Below, piece by piece: positions 37,001-45,248 of a stretch of 64,000 nucleotides of DNA. Both the position numbers and the translations under genes were made by a program. The DNA comes from Liolophura sinensis. Its lineage: Eukaryota > Mollusca > Polyplacophora > Chitonida > Chitonidae. The notes below the pieces were generated by a model, which worked only from the letters and a program-made list of their open reading frames with translations, ran no database searches and was not told the origin of the DNA. The first letter of the stretch is position 1; every line of letters starts with the position of its first letter. The stretch spans positions 10,018,706 through 10,082,705 of the forward strand of contig NC_088296.1 in the NCBI RefSeq assembly GCF_032854445.1, given 5' to 3'.

Positions 37001-40000
37001 TTGAGAAATTTAGAATACAAATTTACAATATCAAAATTGAAATTATCCCTTCTGCCGTAAAGGCGGCGTAAAAGGAGACCGTCTTTGTACAAATACAGAT
37101 CCAAATAAGATGTACCATCAGGATAATCTGTTGTCTCCTTTAAATCCAATGAAGGCGGATAGATTTCTTTCACCGTTTTAGCAATATGGGGGTTATTTAA
37201 CTCCAGTAGATCATCAATATACCGCTTGGTAAATGAAAAACATCGAGCTTTAAAGATATTACTTTTAAGTAATTTCTGCATATAGTATTCATATGAAAAC
37301 AGGTATAGGTCTGCCAACAGAGGCGCACAACTGGTATCCATTGGAATACCTATGCACAGTTGGTAAATGGTATCTCCGAATTTCACATAGATGTTATTAC
37401 GTCTTTGTACGGTATATGCATATGAGCATCGAGTTCTTCTTAACGTTTGGAGTTGTTAACAATCCACATGCAGCTGACAGCTGAATTTTTTGTTATGGCA
37501 CAACAATACTTATTCCAAAATGACTTAAATTCTTGTAACGTTCTCGTAAGTAGAGTTGACAAGAGTTTGGTTGTACAGCTTCCTTAACCCGCAATAAATC
37601 GAGCCTTGTATGGGGATTTATGCATTTTAGAAATCGAGTAAAGTTGTGATATTTCTGTATGACGGGTAGGTATATTTATGCGCCTTTCTTTAAGAAAGGT
37701 TTTGTGTTCGTTAAATAGTTCCTCCAGAGTATACGTAGTAGCAGAAAACGTGGATGTCGGTGTAGATGCACATAGCTCTTGAACAAAAATTTGATAATAA
37801 TAATTGTTGCAAATAAAGGTGACATTATTAGGAGCCATTATTTGTCTGTTACAGTAATGGCAAATTTATTATGAAGATCAGCGAGTGTTTCTTGCACAGT
37901 GGGATCCTTTAGAACCTTTTTAACTTTAGGTAGAGCATCAACGTCTTGACGGTGTATAGTTAAAGTGACTTTCTTCTTGACAATCTCAAGCCAATGGTTA
38001 AGTACCGAAGAATCCACTTTCTCCCGTTTTGACCATTTTTTATCATACTCCTCAAGTGCCGAGATGATATTTTTTTGTTTGATCGAATGTTGACATTTCT
38101 CCTCTCTCTATACTTAGGACCCCTCACAAAGAGATTCCTTAGATCATGAGTCTTAACAATATTAAGGTCACCAGTCATGACATGTTTACATTTGTCGTAG
38201 GTAAAAACTGAGGATTCACAATCACAGTTATAGCCGGCAGAAGTATACGTCTCCAAATCGAACTCCTTGATGGCCTGGGAATAATTGAAAATTTTGGAAG
38301 CGATAAGCTTTGTATACTTATAGGATATGGAAGGTGGCTCTTGGATATTAAAATAATTAGGCACAGCACTACGAACATCAGGTTCATTAAAGATGCGTGG
38401 TAGGTTAATTAAATCAAGGCCACTGTCTAAATACTTTATCTTCAGAAAGAGTCGATCGTGTTGAGTTTCAATTGTAGTTACAGGGCGATACAGTCGAAAA
38501 TACGATATATCTTGACACAGACGTACAAGGTAAGATGGAACATTAAAATTGTGTATGTTATTGGACACGTGTTGAACTACCTGTTTTAGCAAGTTCAATG
38601 GCAGTGCATATAATACTGTGCGTAGAGCATGCATGCTATTGATGTCATACGACAATCCTACTAAATAGCTAACTGCAACGTGTTTGTGAATCATGTTTCT
38701 GTTGAACTTCCTCCTACCATGACTGCGAGGTCTACGTTTATGGTTATTGAACAAATTTGTTGTGATGGAGTCATGTGGTTGGCTAGATGTTACATTGCCG
38801 ATTCCCATAACGTTATCATTCAACCCATATGGGAAGACTGAACCAATCTCTACCATCCAGAAAAGCTCACAGTCACGGATTTTACGTTCAAATTCGACAT
38901 CTGTCTCATTTGTCGATGGATAAACGGATTCTATTATTTGAATGCTGAAATGGTTCCAGTCATGGTCGGAGGCAGAGAAACGCTTGCCTGTTAGCAATTG
39001 TTTCTTGCGCACGGACTTACGGTGCCCGTTTACCCGTAGTTGAAGTTTCTGGGTGGTCTTCCCAACATACTGCTGACCACAATTCTTGAATGTTACCAAG
39101 TAAATACAGTTGGGCGCAATACAACTTAAGTTAAGGTAGCAATTAACAGAATAACATTTACCAGTCAGTGAGGAAGTAAAAGTGGCGGATGAATCAAATG
39201 ATGGACATGTAAGACAATTGGTATGTCCACATTTGGAAATAGTTAAATGTTTGCTTTGGGAATTCAGTGTCAAACAATCGTTCAGTTGGATAGAACACGG
39301 TTTGGTGGAAATACCATGTTTAATGTTCTCAAATATATCCGGTTTTTGGATGGAAATGGATCTTAGTGCAAAGGAATCATTTATTGACTCGCCCTGGGAA
39401 CATGCACCACTATCCCCAGCGTTAGTCCTATACATATTGTTGTAGTTCATAGTTATTGGTATCATTGTGCAGAGGCCTCGCCTCGGGGTGAAAACCACCA
39501 GCAGAATCGGAGCATGCACAGTTTATAAATATATGCCATATGGTGTCACCACGGCCCCGTAGATTGTCCCACAACTTTAGTTTGGCGGGTATGTTTACAG
39601 CAAACGAATAATGAACAACATATCAGGCATTGGACTGCTCACGCTCTACTGAAGAAATATGCAGGTTACATGTAACAGTGCATTTGTCATGTATGCTTAT
39701 GTTTCACGTGTGCCAAACAGATATTGATGAGTGCACCGAAAATTCAACCATATGTGGTAACAACTCCGTTTGTGTAAACACGGTGGGCAACTACACGTGC
39801 GCGTGTACATGCAGAGGGAGGGTGAAGCGGTGGGATGCAATCTGGGTAAGCAAATATAAGATACCAGCGGGCGAATGGGCTGATTTATGTGGCTGTCCAA
39901 AGATCTGTCCACATCCACAGAACAATGTGGTGTTAGACCCTAATCCGTTATCCATTTAATCATCCAACGTGTCGAAATGTTTATGGCGCTGCCTCACTAA

Positions 40001-42266
40001 ATTATCATGCTAAAGACTTGGTCTCAAATCAGTTAGTGTAATGACTGTGGTGACTCCATTGATAGGGTTACATTAACAATGCAGTCACGTGGTATCACCA
40101 CTGTCTCTAAATAGTTCCGCAGCCTCGGGTCTCGAACAACATACTATATACAGATGATACAATGAATTTATAATTATTCTGAAATGTACATATTCTTTTC
40201 TGTTTACTGATTTTGTTGATAGATAAAAGTGCAGATTTCATAGTTGTTATGTATGCTTTCAAAAGTGTAAAAGTGCAGTTGTTGTTAAACCTTCTGATTC
40301 ACGTGTGTCCTGCAGATATTGACGAGTGTACCGAAAATCAAACCATATGTGGTAACAACTCTGTTTGTGTAAATACGGAGGGCAACTACACGTGCGCGTG
40401 TGTGGAGGGTTACAAGCCGAAAGAGGGTGAAGAGTTGGGGTGCAATCTGGGTAAGCAAGTATTAAGTACCAACGAAAGAAAAAGGCAGATACAGGCGGTT
40501 GTCCGTCGATCTGTCCACACCCACAGTACAAGGTGGTGTTAGACCATAATCAGCCATTCATTCATACGGTGTTTCATCATGATTGTGATCTTGCCTCACT
40601 AACGTATTATGCGAAAGACTTGATCTCAACTCAGCTACAGAGTGATGACTGTGGTGACTCCATTGATAGGATTGTATTAACAATGACGTCACAAGGTGTC
40701 ACCACTGTCTCTAAATAGTTCCGCAGCCTTAGCTCTCGAAAATATTATATACAGACGATGAAATCAATTATAATTACTCTGAAATTTACAAATTCTTTTC
40801 TGTTTACTGATTTTGTTGAGAGAAAAAGGTGCAGATTTCACAGTTGATAGGTATGTTTGCAACAAACGAAAAATGAACACCATATGTGGCACAGATTACA
40901 TGTAAAAGTGTGTTTGTTATGGAAGCTTATGTTTTACGTGTGCCATACAGATATTGACGAATGTACCGAAAATCAAACCATATGTGGTAACAACTCCGTT
41001 TGTGCCAACACGGTGGGCAACTACACGTGTACGTGTGCGGAGGGATACAGACAGAAAGAGGGTGAAGAGTTGGGGTGCAATCTGGGTAAGCAAATATAAA
41101 GTACCAGCGAAAGAAAAGTCATATTCAGGCGGTTGTCCGTCGATCTGTCCACACCCACAGTACAATGTGGTGTTAGGCCCTAATCAGCCATTCATTTATA
41201 CGGTGTATCATCATGATTGTGATGTTGCCTCACTAATGTATCATGCCAAAGACTTGATCTCAACTCAGCTACAGAGTGATGACTGTGGTGACTCCATTGA
41301 TAGGATTGTATTAACAATGAAGTCACAAGGTATCACCACTGTCTCTAAATAGTTCCGCAGCCTTAGCTCTCGAAAATATTATATACAGATGATGAAATCA
41401 ATTATAATTATTCTGAAATTTACATATTCTTTTCTGTTTACTGATTTTGTTGAGAGATAGAGGTACAGATTTCATAGTTGATAGGTATGCTTGCAACAAA
41501 CGAAAAATGTACACCATGTAAGGCACAGGTTACATGTAAAAGTGTAGTTGTTATGTAAGCTTATGTTTTACGTGTGCCATACAGATATTGACGAGTGTAC
41601 CGAAAATCAAACCATATGTGGTAATAACTCCGTTTGTGTAAACACGGAGGACAACTACACGTGTACGTGTGCGGAGGGATACAGACAGAAAGAGGGTGAA
41701 GAGTTGGGGTGCAATCTGGGTAAGCAAGTATAAAGTACCAGCGAAAGAAAAGTCAGATTAAGGCGGTTGTCCGTCGATCTGTCCACACCCATAGTACAAT
41801 GTGGTGTTAGGCCCTAATCAGCCATTCATTCATACGGTGTATCATCATGATTGTGATGTTGCCTCACTAACGCATCATGTCGAAGACTTGATCCCTACTC
41901 AGTTCCAGGGTAATGACTGTGGTGACTACACTGAGTCGATTACATGTACATGAAAAAGGAGTGTAATTTAGACGTGCGGAATAGAGAGAAAACCCAGAGG
42001 AGCGACGAAAGTTTGATGGCTGGCAAACGGTCAGACGTAAGCGGTGAAATGCAGCCTCTTGTCAACTTACCTTAGAAATCACAAGATATCAGCGCAGCCT
42101 CTCAATAGTTCAAAATAAAACAAAACATTATATGCCTTTAGTAAATTTGTCTATATATGTTTAAATTTACAACCTCTTTTCTGTAGCTTGTCATGTATAT
42201 CTTATACAGAAATGAAGTTATTGAGCAGTTTATATTTCACTGAAGAAAGGGGTTGTTTTATATTCT

Positions 42267-42329
<63 letters not shown>

Positions 42330-44393
42330 CGCTAATATATTTACAAGTACCATGTAGACATTGATGAGTGTACCGAAAATCCAAACACATGCGGCAACAA
42401 TTCTGTTTGTGTAAATACGGAGGGCAACTGCACGTGCGCGTGTGCAGTGGGATACAAGCTTAAAGAGGGTGAAGAGTTGGGGTGCAGAAGTAAGTAAATG
42501 CTGAACAACAAACAAATGTAGTTTTCGACCGCAAATCAGGGCACCAGGAAGTTTTTGCCCCAGTTGGGAGTTTAACTCCAAGGAAGCGAGCAGTTGCATG
42601 TTGCCTTAATTTCAAATACTGAACATGTTTCATGCGTGGAGTGGGACAGACGATTCAAGATTTTCTGTTCAGTTTGCTTTTGGTTTAAGCGGAGAATTCT
42701 CTACCCATTTATTTGAATACATCTCTCTCATGGTAACCAGTCGGTCACTGACCTGACGAAGTGCGGCGATTTCGGTTGGTCGTGTGTCTGATTCCTTCCA
42801 TGCATAAATGTGTTGCCCGTTTTTAGGGGCTATTAAAGTAGTCCTGAGTTCCCCCAAGAAAATATATAACATAATAATAGGATGTGGATTAATCACATGA
42901 GGAAGCTATTTTTCAGTCGTTACTGCATTTACAGCCGCGGATTCCTCAGCGTTGACGATCGGTCTGGCAGCAGGTATAGGCGGAGTGGTTCTTCTGGCCG
43001 TGGTCGTCCTAGCCGTTGTTTTTATTTTCAGGTAAGGAATGGGGTTGTGCTCAATGGCAACTATTAATAAAATCTGAATTTGAAAAACGATTTTATAGCT
43101 TATTTTTTTAGCCTTATAGATGAACATTTTAGGTACCTCATAAATATACCGTAAGACAATGACACCAAAATTGTAACTACCACTACCACAGCTAAGCATT
43201 GTGACGAGGTTTAATACTTTGACTTTGTGGAATTCCCTCGTGATGTGATTTGTCTCAAAACACCATCAAGTTGTGGCACTTAAAAGAAATGTCGATAACC
43301 TTAGTTAATTTGGAAGATGGGTTTACAGTTATTTTGTTCTGACATGCCGTTAATCTGGAAATGGCCAACAAATACACCATATCATATTAGTGCAACCGGA
43401 AACACGGTGTTGAATCACTCGTAACCAAGGACAACGTGACGTCACTCTTGACATTGTACTGTAGGCGGGGTTACTTCCACCTGATTTGTTACAATTGAGA
43501 ATTTGAGAATTGAGGATTTGCAAGCCTGGGCTTAGCAACAATATTTAGTCAGTCAGTCAGTCGAAGAGCCAAAGTAGTATGTAAATATATTGTTGTCAGA
43601 ACAGTTTTTTGTTTCACACTATATCCATCATTTTACGCCGGCGTTTTTATTTGAAATATTCCTTGAGAAATTAAATAATTACCAAAACTAATGTGTATAA
43701 TTTTTAAATTGCAGGACAAGAAATTGTTCCAGCGGAGTTGTTAGAGAAGATATAGGGTTAGAAAAGCAGGGGAAATGTATTGACGTCATAGCTTACGAAA
43801 ATATCACTGATCAATCTGTACAACAACAACGCGGAGTTACTAATCCAACATACCCAGTACTGCCGGATGTGTTGGGTTCCAGTACACAGTTCCTGTCCGG
43901 AACTGACGTTCGCTACGAGGAAGTTGACCTGCCGCCACAGGCAGAACTGAATCACGATGCACAGAGTTTGTATAGCTTAGCGGGAAATTTCGACGATAAG
44001 AAGCCCAGTTACAGTAAACACAAGGATCTGTATTCAAATCACAAGATTGCAGACAAGGCCAAGCAGGTGGCTACGGAGAAAAGCCAGGCTTCGGAAACTT
44101 ATCCCACCGAACCCACATACCATGTGTTGTCCAAACCTCACGTGAAACCTTCCACTGTCACCGCCAACATCCCAGACAATTATAGCACTCTTTACGACAT
44201 GAACTTAAAACCGACAAATGAAAGTCCAAACGACCCTCAGACCGGATACGGAAATCCAAACAGAAATGATGACGTTCAATATGACACAACATACACCGCT
44301 TTCAGACAAAACGAAGACAATCGCGTACCGCTGACAAGCAATGAACAGCTAAATGATGGTGAATATGATGAACTTAAGGTGCAGACAGTTTAA
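24928..44393 (+). CDS. Gene 2: EGF-repeat receptor with long tyrosine-rich tail
   Basis: Ten intact exons join in phase to 1782 nt (593 aa plus stop): 24928-25006, 33645-33776, 34225-34353, 35932-36060, 40316-40450, 40951-41085, 41585-41719, 42358-42489, 42935-43031 and 43715-44393. Two further exon-like copies (29906 and 39721) are broken and left out. Layout: signal peptide 1-26, divergent EGF 27-70 and 71-113, five cbEGF domains 114-335, transmembrane helix about 340-367, tail 368-593. The tail carries YENI (395), YPVL (414), YEEV (435), YHVL (503), YSTL (524) and YDEL (585). IxYxxI at 393-398 and VxYxxV at 433-438 fit the ITIM consensus; spacing does not fit a classical ITAM. This suggests a phosphotyrosine-signalling surface receptor, but ligand and pathway are unknown. 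Genes 1 and 3 are paralogues. The introns hold PLE, LINE, SINE and R2/R3 copies. Confidence 0.8.
25325..25450 (+). repeat. R2 dispersed repeat, sense copy
   Basis: AGCAGCGATGAGAGTGTGAT, AACTGGCAAATACCACACGT, GACCCGTGAAATCCGACCGC, TTGTCAGTTTACC. It is the sister of the copy at 16415. Confidence 0.78.
27170..27530 (+). repeat. R3 dispersed repeat
   Basis: It contains GGACGGAATCATGC, CAACACGATGAATATAAAGT, GACGCTCTGTGCATATTTAC, TTACAAGAGGATTATACTCA and TTTAGAGTGAAG in that order. The same series occurs at 49830-50220 and 16660-17450. Confidence 0.6.
27590..27780 (-). repeat. R2 dispersed repeat, inverted copy
   Basis: ATGTGATGACAGCACAGCAT, TTTGAGTAATTCTA, GGTAAATTAACTGGGAGGCC and CTATCACACTGTCGTCACTC. 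It is immediately followed by a second inverted copy at 27845. Confidence 0.7.
27845..28145 (-). repeat. R2 dispersed repeat, inverted copy
   Basis: ATGTTAAATGTGATCACAAC, GACGTCTAATAAACAG, CTGTTTAAGCCATGGTGG, TTGACAACAGGCCGTATTTC and CTATCATCCTGTCGTCGCTA. Its right end abuts the Penelope remnant. Confidence 0.7.
28136..28431 (-). pseudogene. Penelope-like reverse transcriptase remnant
   Basis: Minus-strand frames contain [18 protein letters not shown], then [11 protein letters not shown] and [20 protein letters not shown]. These align with the RT of the larger element at 37386-36988 ([36 protein letters not shown]). The frame shifts at least once and the Arg-Tyr-Ile-Asp-Asp motif is altered to RHSDD. 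Confidence 0.7.
28667..28931 (-). repeat. Full-length SINE, antisense, with 13-bp target duplication
   Basis: The copy runs from the tail (TTTATTTATTTGATTGGTG, TTTACGCCG) to the tRNA-like head (GCGCGCTAACCAAATGAGCC, ACGGAGG). TACAAGATTCTTA flanks it on both sides (28654-28666 and 28932-28944), showing insertion by target-primed reverse transcription. Confidence 0.92.
29035..29230 (-). repeat. R2 dispersed repeat, inverted partial copy
   Basis: TGATGTCTAATTAACTGCAG, TTAACTTCACTGCATATTTT, CTCCTTAACCCATGGTGG and CTGACAAGAGGCCACATTTC. Confidence 0.6.
29625..29725 (+). repeat. R2 dispersed repeat, sense copy
   Basis: AGAGAGTAAATCAAGAGCAG, CGACGAGTGTGATAGTTGGC, AAATGGTCATACGCAATCGG and CTTCTTGTCAATTTTCCTCA. 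It lies 180 bp before the broken EGF exon at 29906. Confidence 0.75.
29906..30037 (+). pseudogene. Broken EGF exon (type 1) of gene 2
   Basis: Acceptor CATATCATAG, donor GTAAGT and exactly 132 bp in phase 1-1, as in its intact homologues at 33645 and 13962. The frame starts [17 protein letters not shown] and reads CRCKPGYAG, then TAA at 29998-30000, then VRFC. All six cysteine codons survive. A single in-frame stop makes it unusable; because it is symmetric it can be skipped without changing frame. Confidence 0.8.
31204..31471 (-). repeat. Near full-length SINE, antisense
   Basis: The tail TTTATTTATTTATTTGATTG and the body GTACGACGGCGGCCAGCATT are followed by the head GCGCTAGCGCGATAATCAAC, TAAGCCACGGAGCCCCCC. 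It is one of the least diverged copies. Confidence 0.9.
31500..31850 (+). repeat. Second SINE-like family ending in (CATA)n
   Basis: It includes GAGGGGTTAGAGCAAGGAAA, CTCCTTGTCGTCATGACTGA and AAAATGGTTAAGTACGACGT followed by TAAAACCCAAGCA and about twelve CATA units. The end phrase (ATGACTGAAAAAT...TAAGTACGACGTTAAA) is, from memory, typical of molluscan SINEs. Related pieces occur inverted at about 49705-49790 and 61725-61830. Confidence 0.65.
32345..32600 (-). repeat. R2 dispersed repeat, inverted copy
   Basis: ATTAAATGTGATGACAGCAC, CTGCTTCAGCCGTGGTGC, GGGTAAATTGGCAAGAAGCC, GTGTTTCACCGGTTACATGT and CCATCACACTGTCGTCGCTG, then TACTCTCTATGCTGTA. It is a full copy. Confidence 0.78.
33645..33776 (+). 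CDS. Gene 2 exon: divergent EGF domain (type 1)
   Basis: Acceptor CAACTGTCACAG, donor GTGAGT, 132 bp, phase 1-1. The frame starts [16 protein letters not shown], continues CRCIEQ and ends VKFCL; six cysteines. It is the intact counterpart of the dead exon 29906. Confidence 0.83.
34225..34353 (+). CDS. Gene 2 exon: divergent EGF domain (type 2)
   Basis: Acceptor TTGTAAAATAG, donor GTGAGT, 129 bp, phase 1-1. The frame starts [15 protein letters not shown] and ends KGECLG; six cysteines. Homologues are 13273-13404 (gene 3) and 1140-1262 (gene 1). Confidence 0.84.
   Translation, partial: KNVRLERECVLSTPRVKRCTRGMRLKRVFARLGHTGLLKESV
35386..35775 (-). pseudogene. Non-LTR retrotransposon (LINE) RT fragment
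   Basis: On the minus strand, YGVP then (after a frameshift) [16 protein letters not shown] match the conserved RT block before the catalytic site. [18 protein letters not shown] carries the x-DD catalytic motif, and [17 protein letters not shown] matches the following KLSLN..KT block. No full-length ORF remains. It is an old, decayed fragment in a gene 2 intron, antisense to the gene. Confidence 0.75.
35932..36060 (+). CDS. Gene 2 exon: calcium-binding EGF domain
   Basis: Acceptor CGTCCTAACCAG, donor GTAAGT, 129 bp, phase 1-1. It starts [12 protein letters not shown] and contains [10 protein letters not shown]. The ~200 bp of intron after it (to about 36260) resemble the intron part of the 634-bp units at 39.6-41.9 kb, so this exon is the likely founder of that expansion. 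Confidence 0.88.
36280..37010 (+). repeat. R3 copy with internal ~63-bp triplication
   Basis: R3 words such as GTCAAACAATTAAACAAG and ACAAGAGTGTTATACTAATA flank three degenerate units at 36780-36945, each containing GCGCC(A/G)TCTATG followed by a variable segment. The right end meets the Penelope element. Confidence 0.5.
36988..39519 (-). pseudogene. Penelope-like retroelement with N-terminal GIY-YIG (Naiad-like), decayed
   Basis: Reading on the minus strand, the first frame (39519-37960) has a Cys-rich segment (CGHTNCLTC...C...C), then GIY-YIG endonuclease hallmarks: [20 protein letters not shown], a later Arg/His (NGHRKS) and the distal [18 protein letters not shown]. The RT follows downstream: [15 protein letters not shown] (37838-37584), then [20 protein letters not shown] and [13 protein letters not shown] (37386-36988). 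Endonuclease before RT is the reverse of classical Penelope and fits the permuted Naiad/Chlamys-type group. Damage: a frameshift at an A7 run near 38075, another near 37843, stops near 37582 and 37443, and loss of part of the RT. It sits antisense in a gene 2 intron. Confidence 0.78.
39721..39845 (+). pseudogene. Frameshifted cbEGF exon of gene 2
   Basis: Acceptor and donor are intact, but the exon is 125 bp instead of 135. A 10-bp deletion after the CACAC-coding part (TGCGCGTGT) removes the segment coding AEGY in sister exons and shifts the frame. Including it would break the protein, so it must be skipped. Confidence 0.83.
40316..40450 (+). CDS. Gene 2 exon: calcium-binding EGF domain
   Basis: 135 bp, phase 1-1, acceptor GTGTCCTGCAG, donor GTAAGC. 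It starts [18 protein letters not shown] and contains [10 protein letters not shown] and ends EELGCNLG. Calcium-binding and hydroxylation consensus are intact, with NNS and NYT sequons. Confidence 0.9.
40951..41085 (+). CDS. Gene 2 exon: calcium-binding EGF domain
   Basis: 135 bp, phase 1-1, acceptor GTGTGCCATACAG, donor GTAAGC. It starts [18 protein letters not shown] with [10 protein letters not shown]; nearly identical to its neighbours. Confidence 0.9.
41585..41719 (+). CDS. Gene 2 exon: calcium-binding EGF domain
   Basis: 135 bp, phase 1-1, acceptor GTGTGCCATACAG, donor GTAAGC. It starts [18 protein letters not shown] with [10 protein letters not shown]. It differs from the exon at 40951 by a handful of bases. 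Confidence 0.9.
41965..42070 (+). repeat. R2 dispersed repeat, sense copy
   Basis: AATAGAGAGAAAACCCAGAG, GAGCGACGAAAGTTTGATGG, CTGGCAAACGGTCAGACGTA, AGCGGTGAAATGCAGCCTCT and TGTCAACTTACC. Confidence 0.75.
42268..42327. repeat. (TA)n microsatellite
   Basis: About 30 TA units ending 30 bp before the acceptor of the last cbEGF exon. Confidence 0.97.
42358..42489 (+). CDS. Gene 2 exon: last calcium-binding EGF domain (extra cysteine)
   Basis: 132 bp, phase 1-1, acceptor AGTACCATGTAG, donor GTAAGT. It starts [18 protein letters not shown]. Where the others have GNYTC this one reads GNCTC: the conserved Tyr of the hydroxylation consensus is a Cys, giving seven cysteines in the domain. Confidence 0.85.
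42935..43031 (+). CDS. Gene 2 transmembrane exon
   Basis: 97 bp, acceptor ACTGCATTTACAG, donor GTAAGG, phase 1 in and 2 out. [16 protein letters not shown] leads into [15 protein letters not shown], a long hydrophobic helix. Confidence 0.9.
43715..44393 (+). CDS. Gene 2 cytoplasmic tail exon
   Basis: Acceptor TTTTTAAATTGCAG; the first base completes Arg, then 225 codons to TAA. The tail is hydrophilic and tyrosine-rich. Motifs in order: [47 protein letters not shown] and EYDEL at the very C-terminus. YENI also fits the pY-x-N form bound by Grb2-type SH2 domains. The first third is conserved with gene 3, and DLYSNHKI with gene 1. Confidence 0.88.
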
Positions 44394-44671
44394 AAGGAAC
44401 TTCCGGTTATTCGAACATCCTGTAATGGACCCATCAGTGTCCTTGCTTTAGTGCTTGTTGAACAACAGGAAAACTTGTCTCCGCATGTCATATCGCAGAA
44501 AGATAGGTAACGCAATGTGTAAGTTGTTGTACTGCGAACTTTGGTATGTTCTATTACAGGACTGATTGTCTAGCATTGAATGTTTAAGAAAAATGTTTTT
44601 TTTATATCCAGCTTGGAAGCGTCACATACAAACGAATACCAGCTTAACAAAATGGCATTGTTTTAGACATT

Positions 44672-44677
44672 AATAAA
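44672..44677 (+). terminator. Candidate poly(A) signal for gene 2
   Basis: AATAAA 279 bp after the gene 2 stop, in an AT-rich setting. It would give a short 3' UTR that excludes the minisatellites. Confidence 0.45.
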
Positions 44678-44894
44678 TCGTACAAAGCATGCATAAATGC
44701 GACTGTAACTAAATAAGTCTGTCCAATTTATTAAAAGTATATTTTGTCACGAAATTTTATTAACGTACTCACTACTCGACTTGCGCAATGGAGCATTTGC
44801 AGCAAGATTGTTCAACTGAAAGCCTAATATAATTTATATGCATAAATTGCAGAAAACAGAAATTACAAAAAAATACAATGTGGAAAGTATAAAA

Positions 44895-45248
44895 GATGCA
44901 GTGTGGAGATTTCACAAAGTACAGGTGGAAATGTCACAAAGTACAGTGTTGAAATGTCACAAAGTACAATGTTGAAATGTCACAAAGTACAATGTTGAAA
45001 TGTCACAAAGTACAATGTGGAGATGTCACAAAGTACAATATGGAAACGTCACAAATACAATGTGGAAATGTCACAAAGTACAATGTGGAAATGTCACAAA
45101 GTACAATGTGGAAATGTCACAATGTACAATGTGCAGATGTCACAAAATACAATGTGGAGATGTCACAAAGTCTAATGTGGAGATGTCACAAAATACAATG
45201 TGGAAATGTCACAAAGTACAATGTGGAAATGTCACAAAGTACATTGTG
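44895..45248. repeat. 23-bp minisatellite, about 15 copies
   Basis: The unit is TCACAAAGTACAATGTGGAA followed by ATG. Plus-strand frames stay open because three units make 69 bp, so the predicted peptides are artefacts of the repeat. Confidence 0.93.

Larger units (their letters stand above)
39590..41940 (+). repeat. Tandem 634-bp exon-plus-intron duplications of a cbEGF unit
   Basis: Four units each hold the intron stretch TTTTCTGTTTACTGATTTTG, the acceptor region TTACGTGTGCCATACAG or a variant, a cbEGF exon and a shared downstream intron (CGGTTGTCCGTCGATCTGTC, CACACCCA). Exon starts are at 39721, 40316, 40951 and 41585, i.e. 595, 635 and 634 bp apart. The last three are the most alike and thus youngest. 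Confidence 0.92.

Noticed and set aside
43869-44393. ITAM in the gene 2 tail
   Set aside because: Several YxxL/I motifs exist, but the distances (15 and 17 residues) exceed the classical 6-12 spacing; ITIM-like is the safer description.
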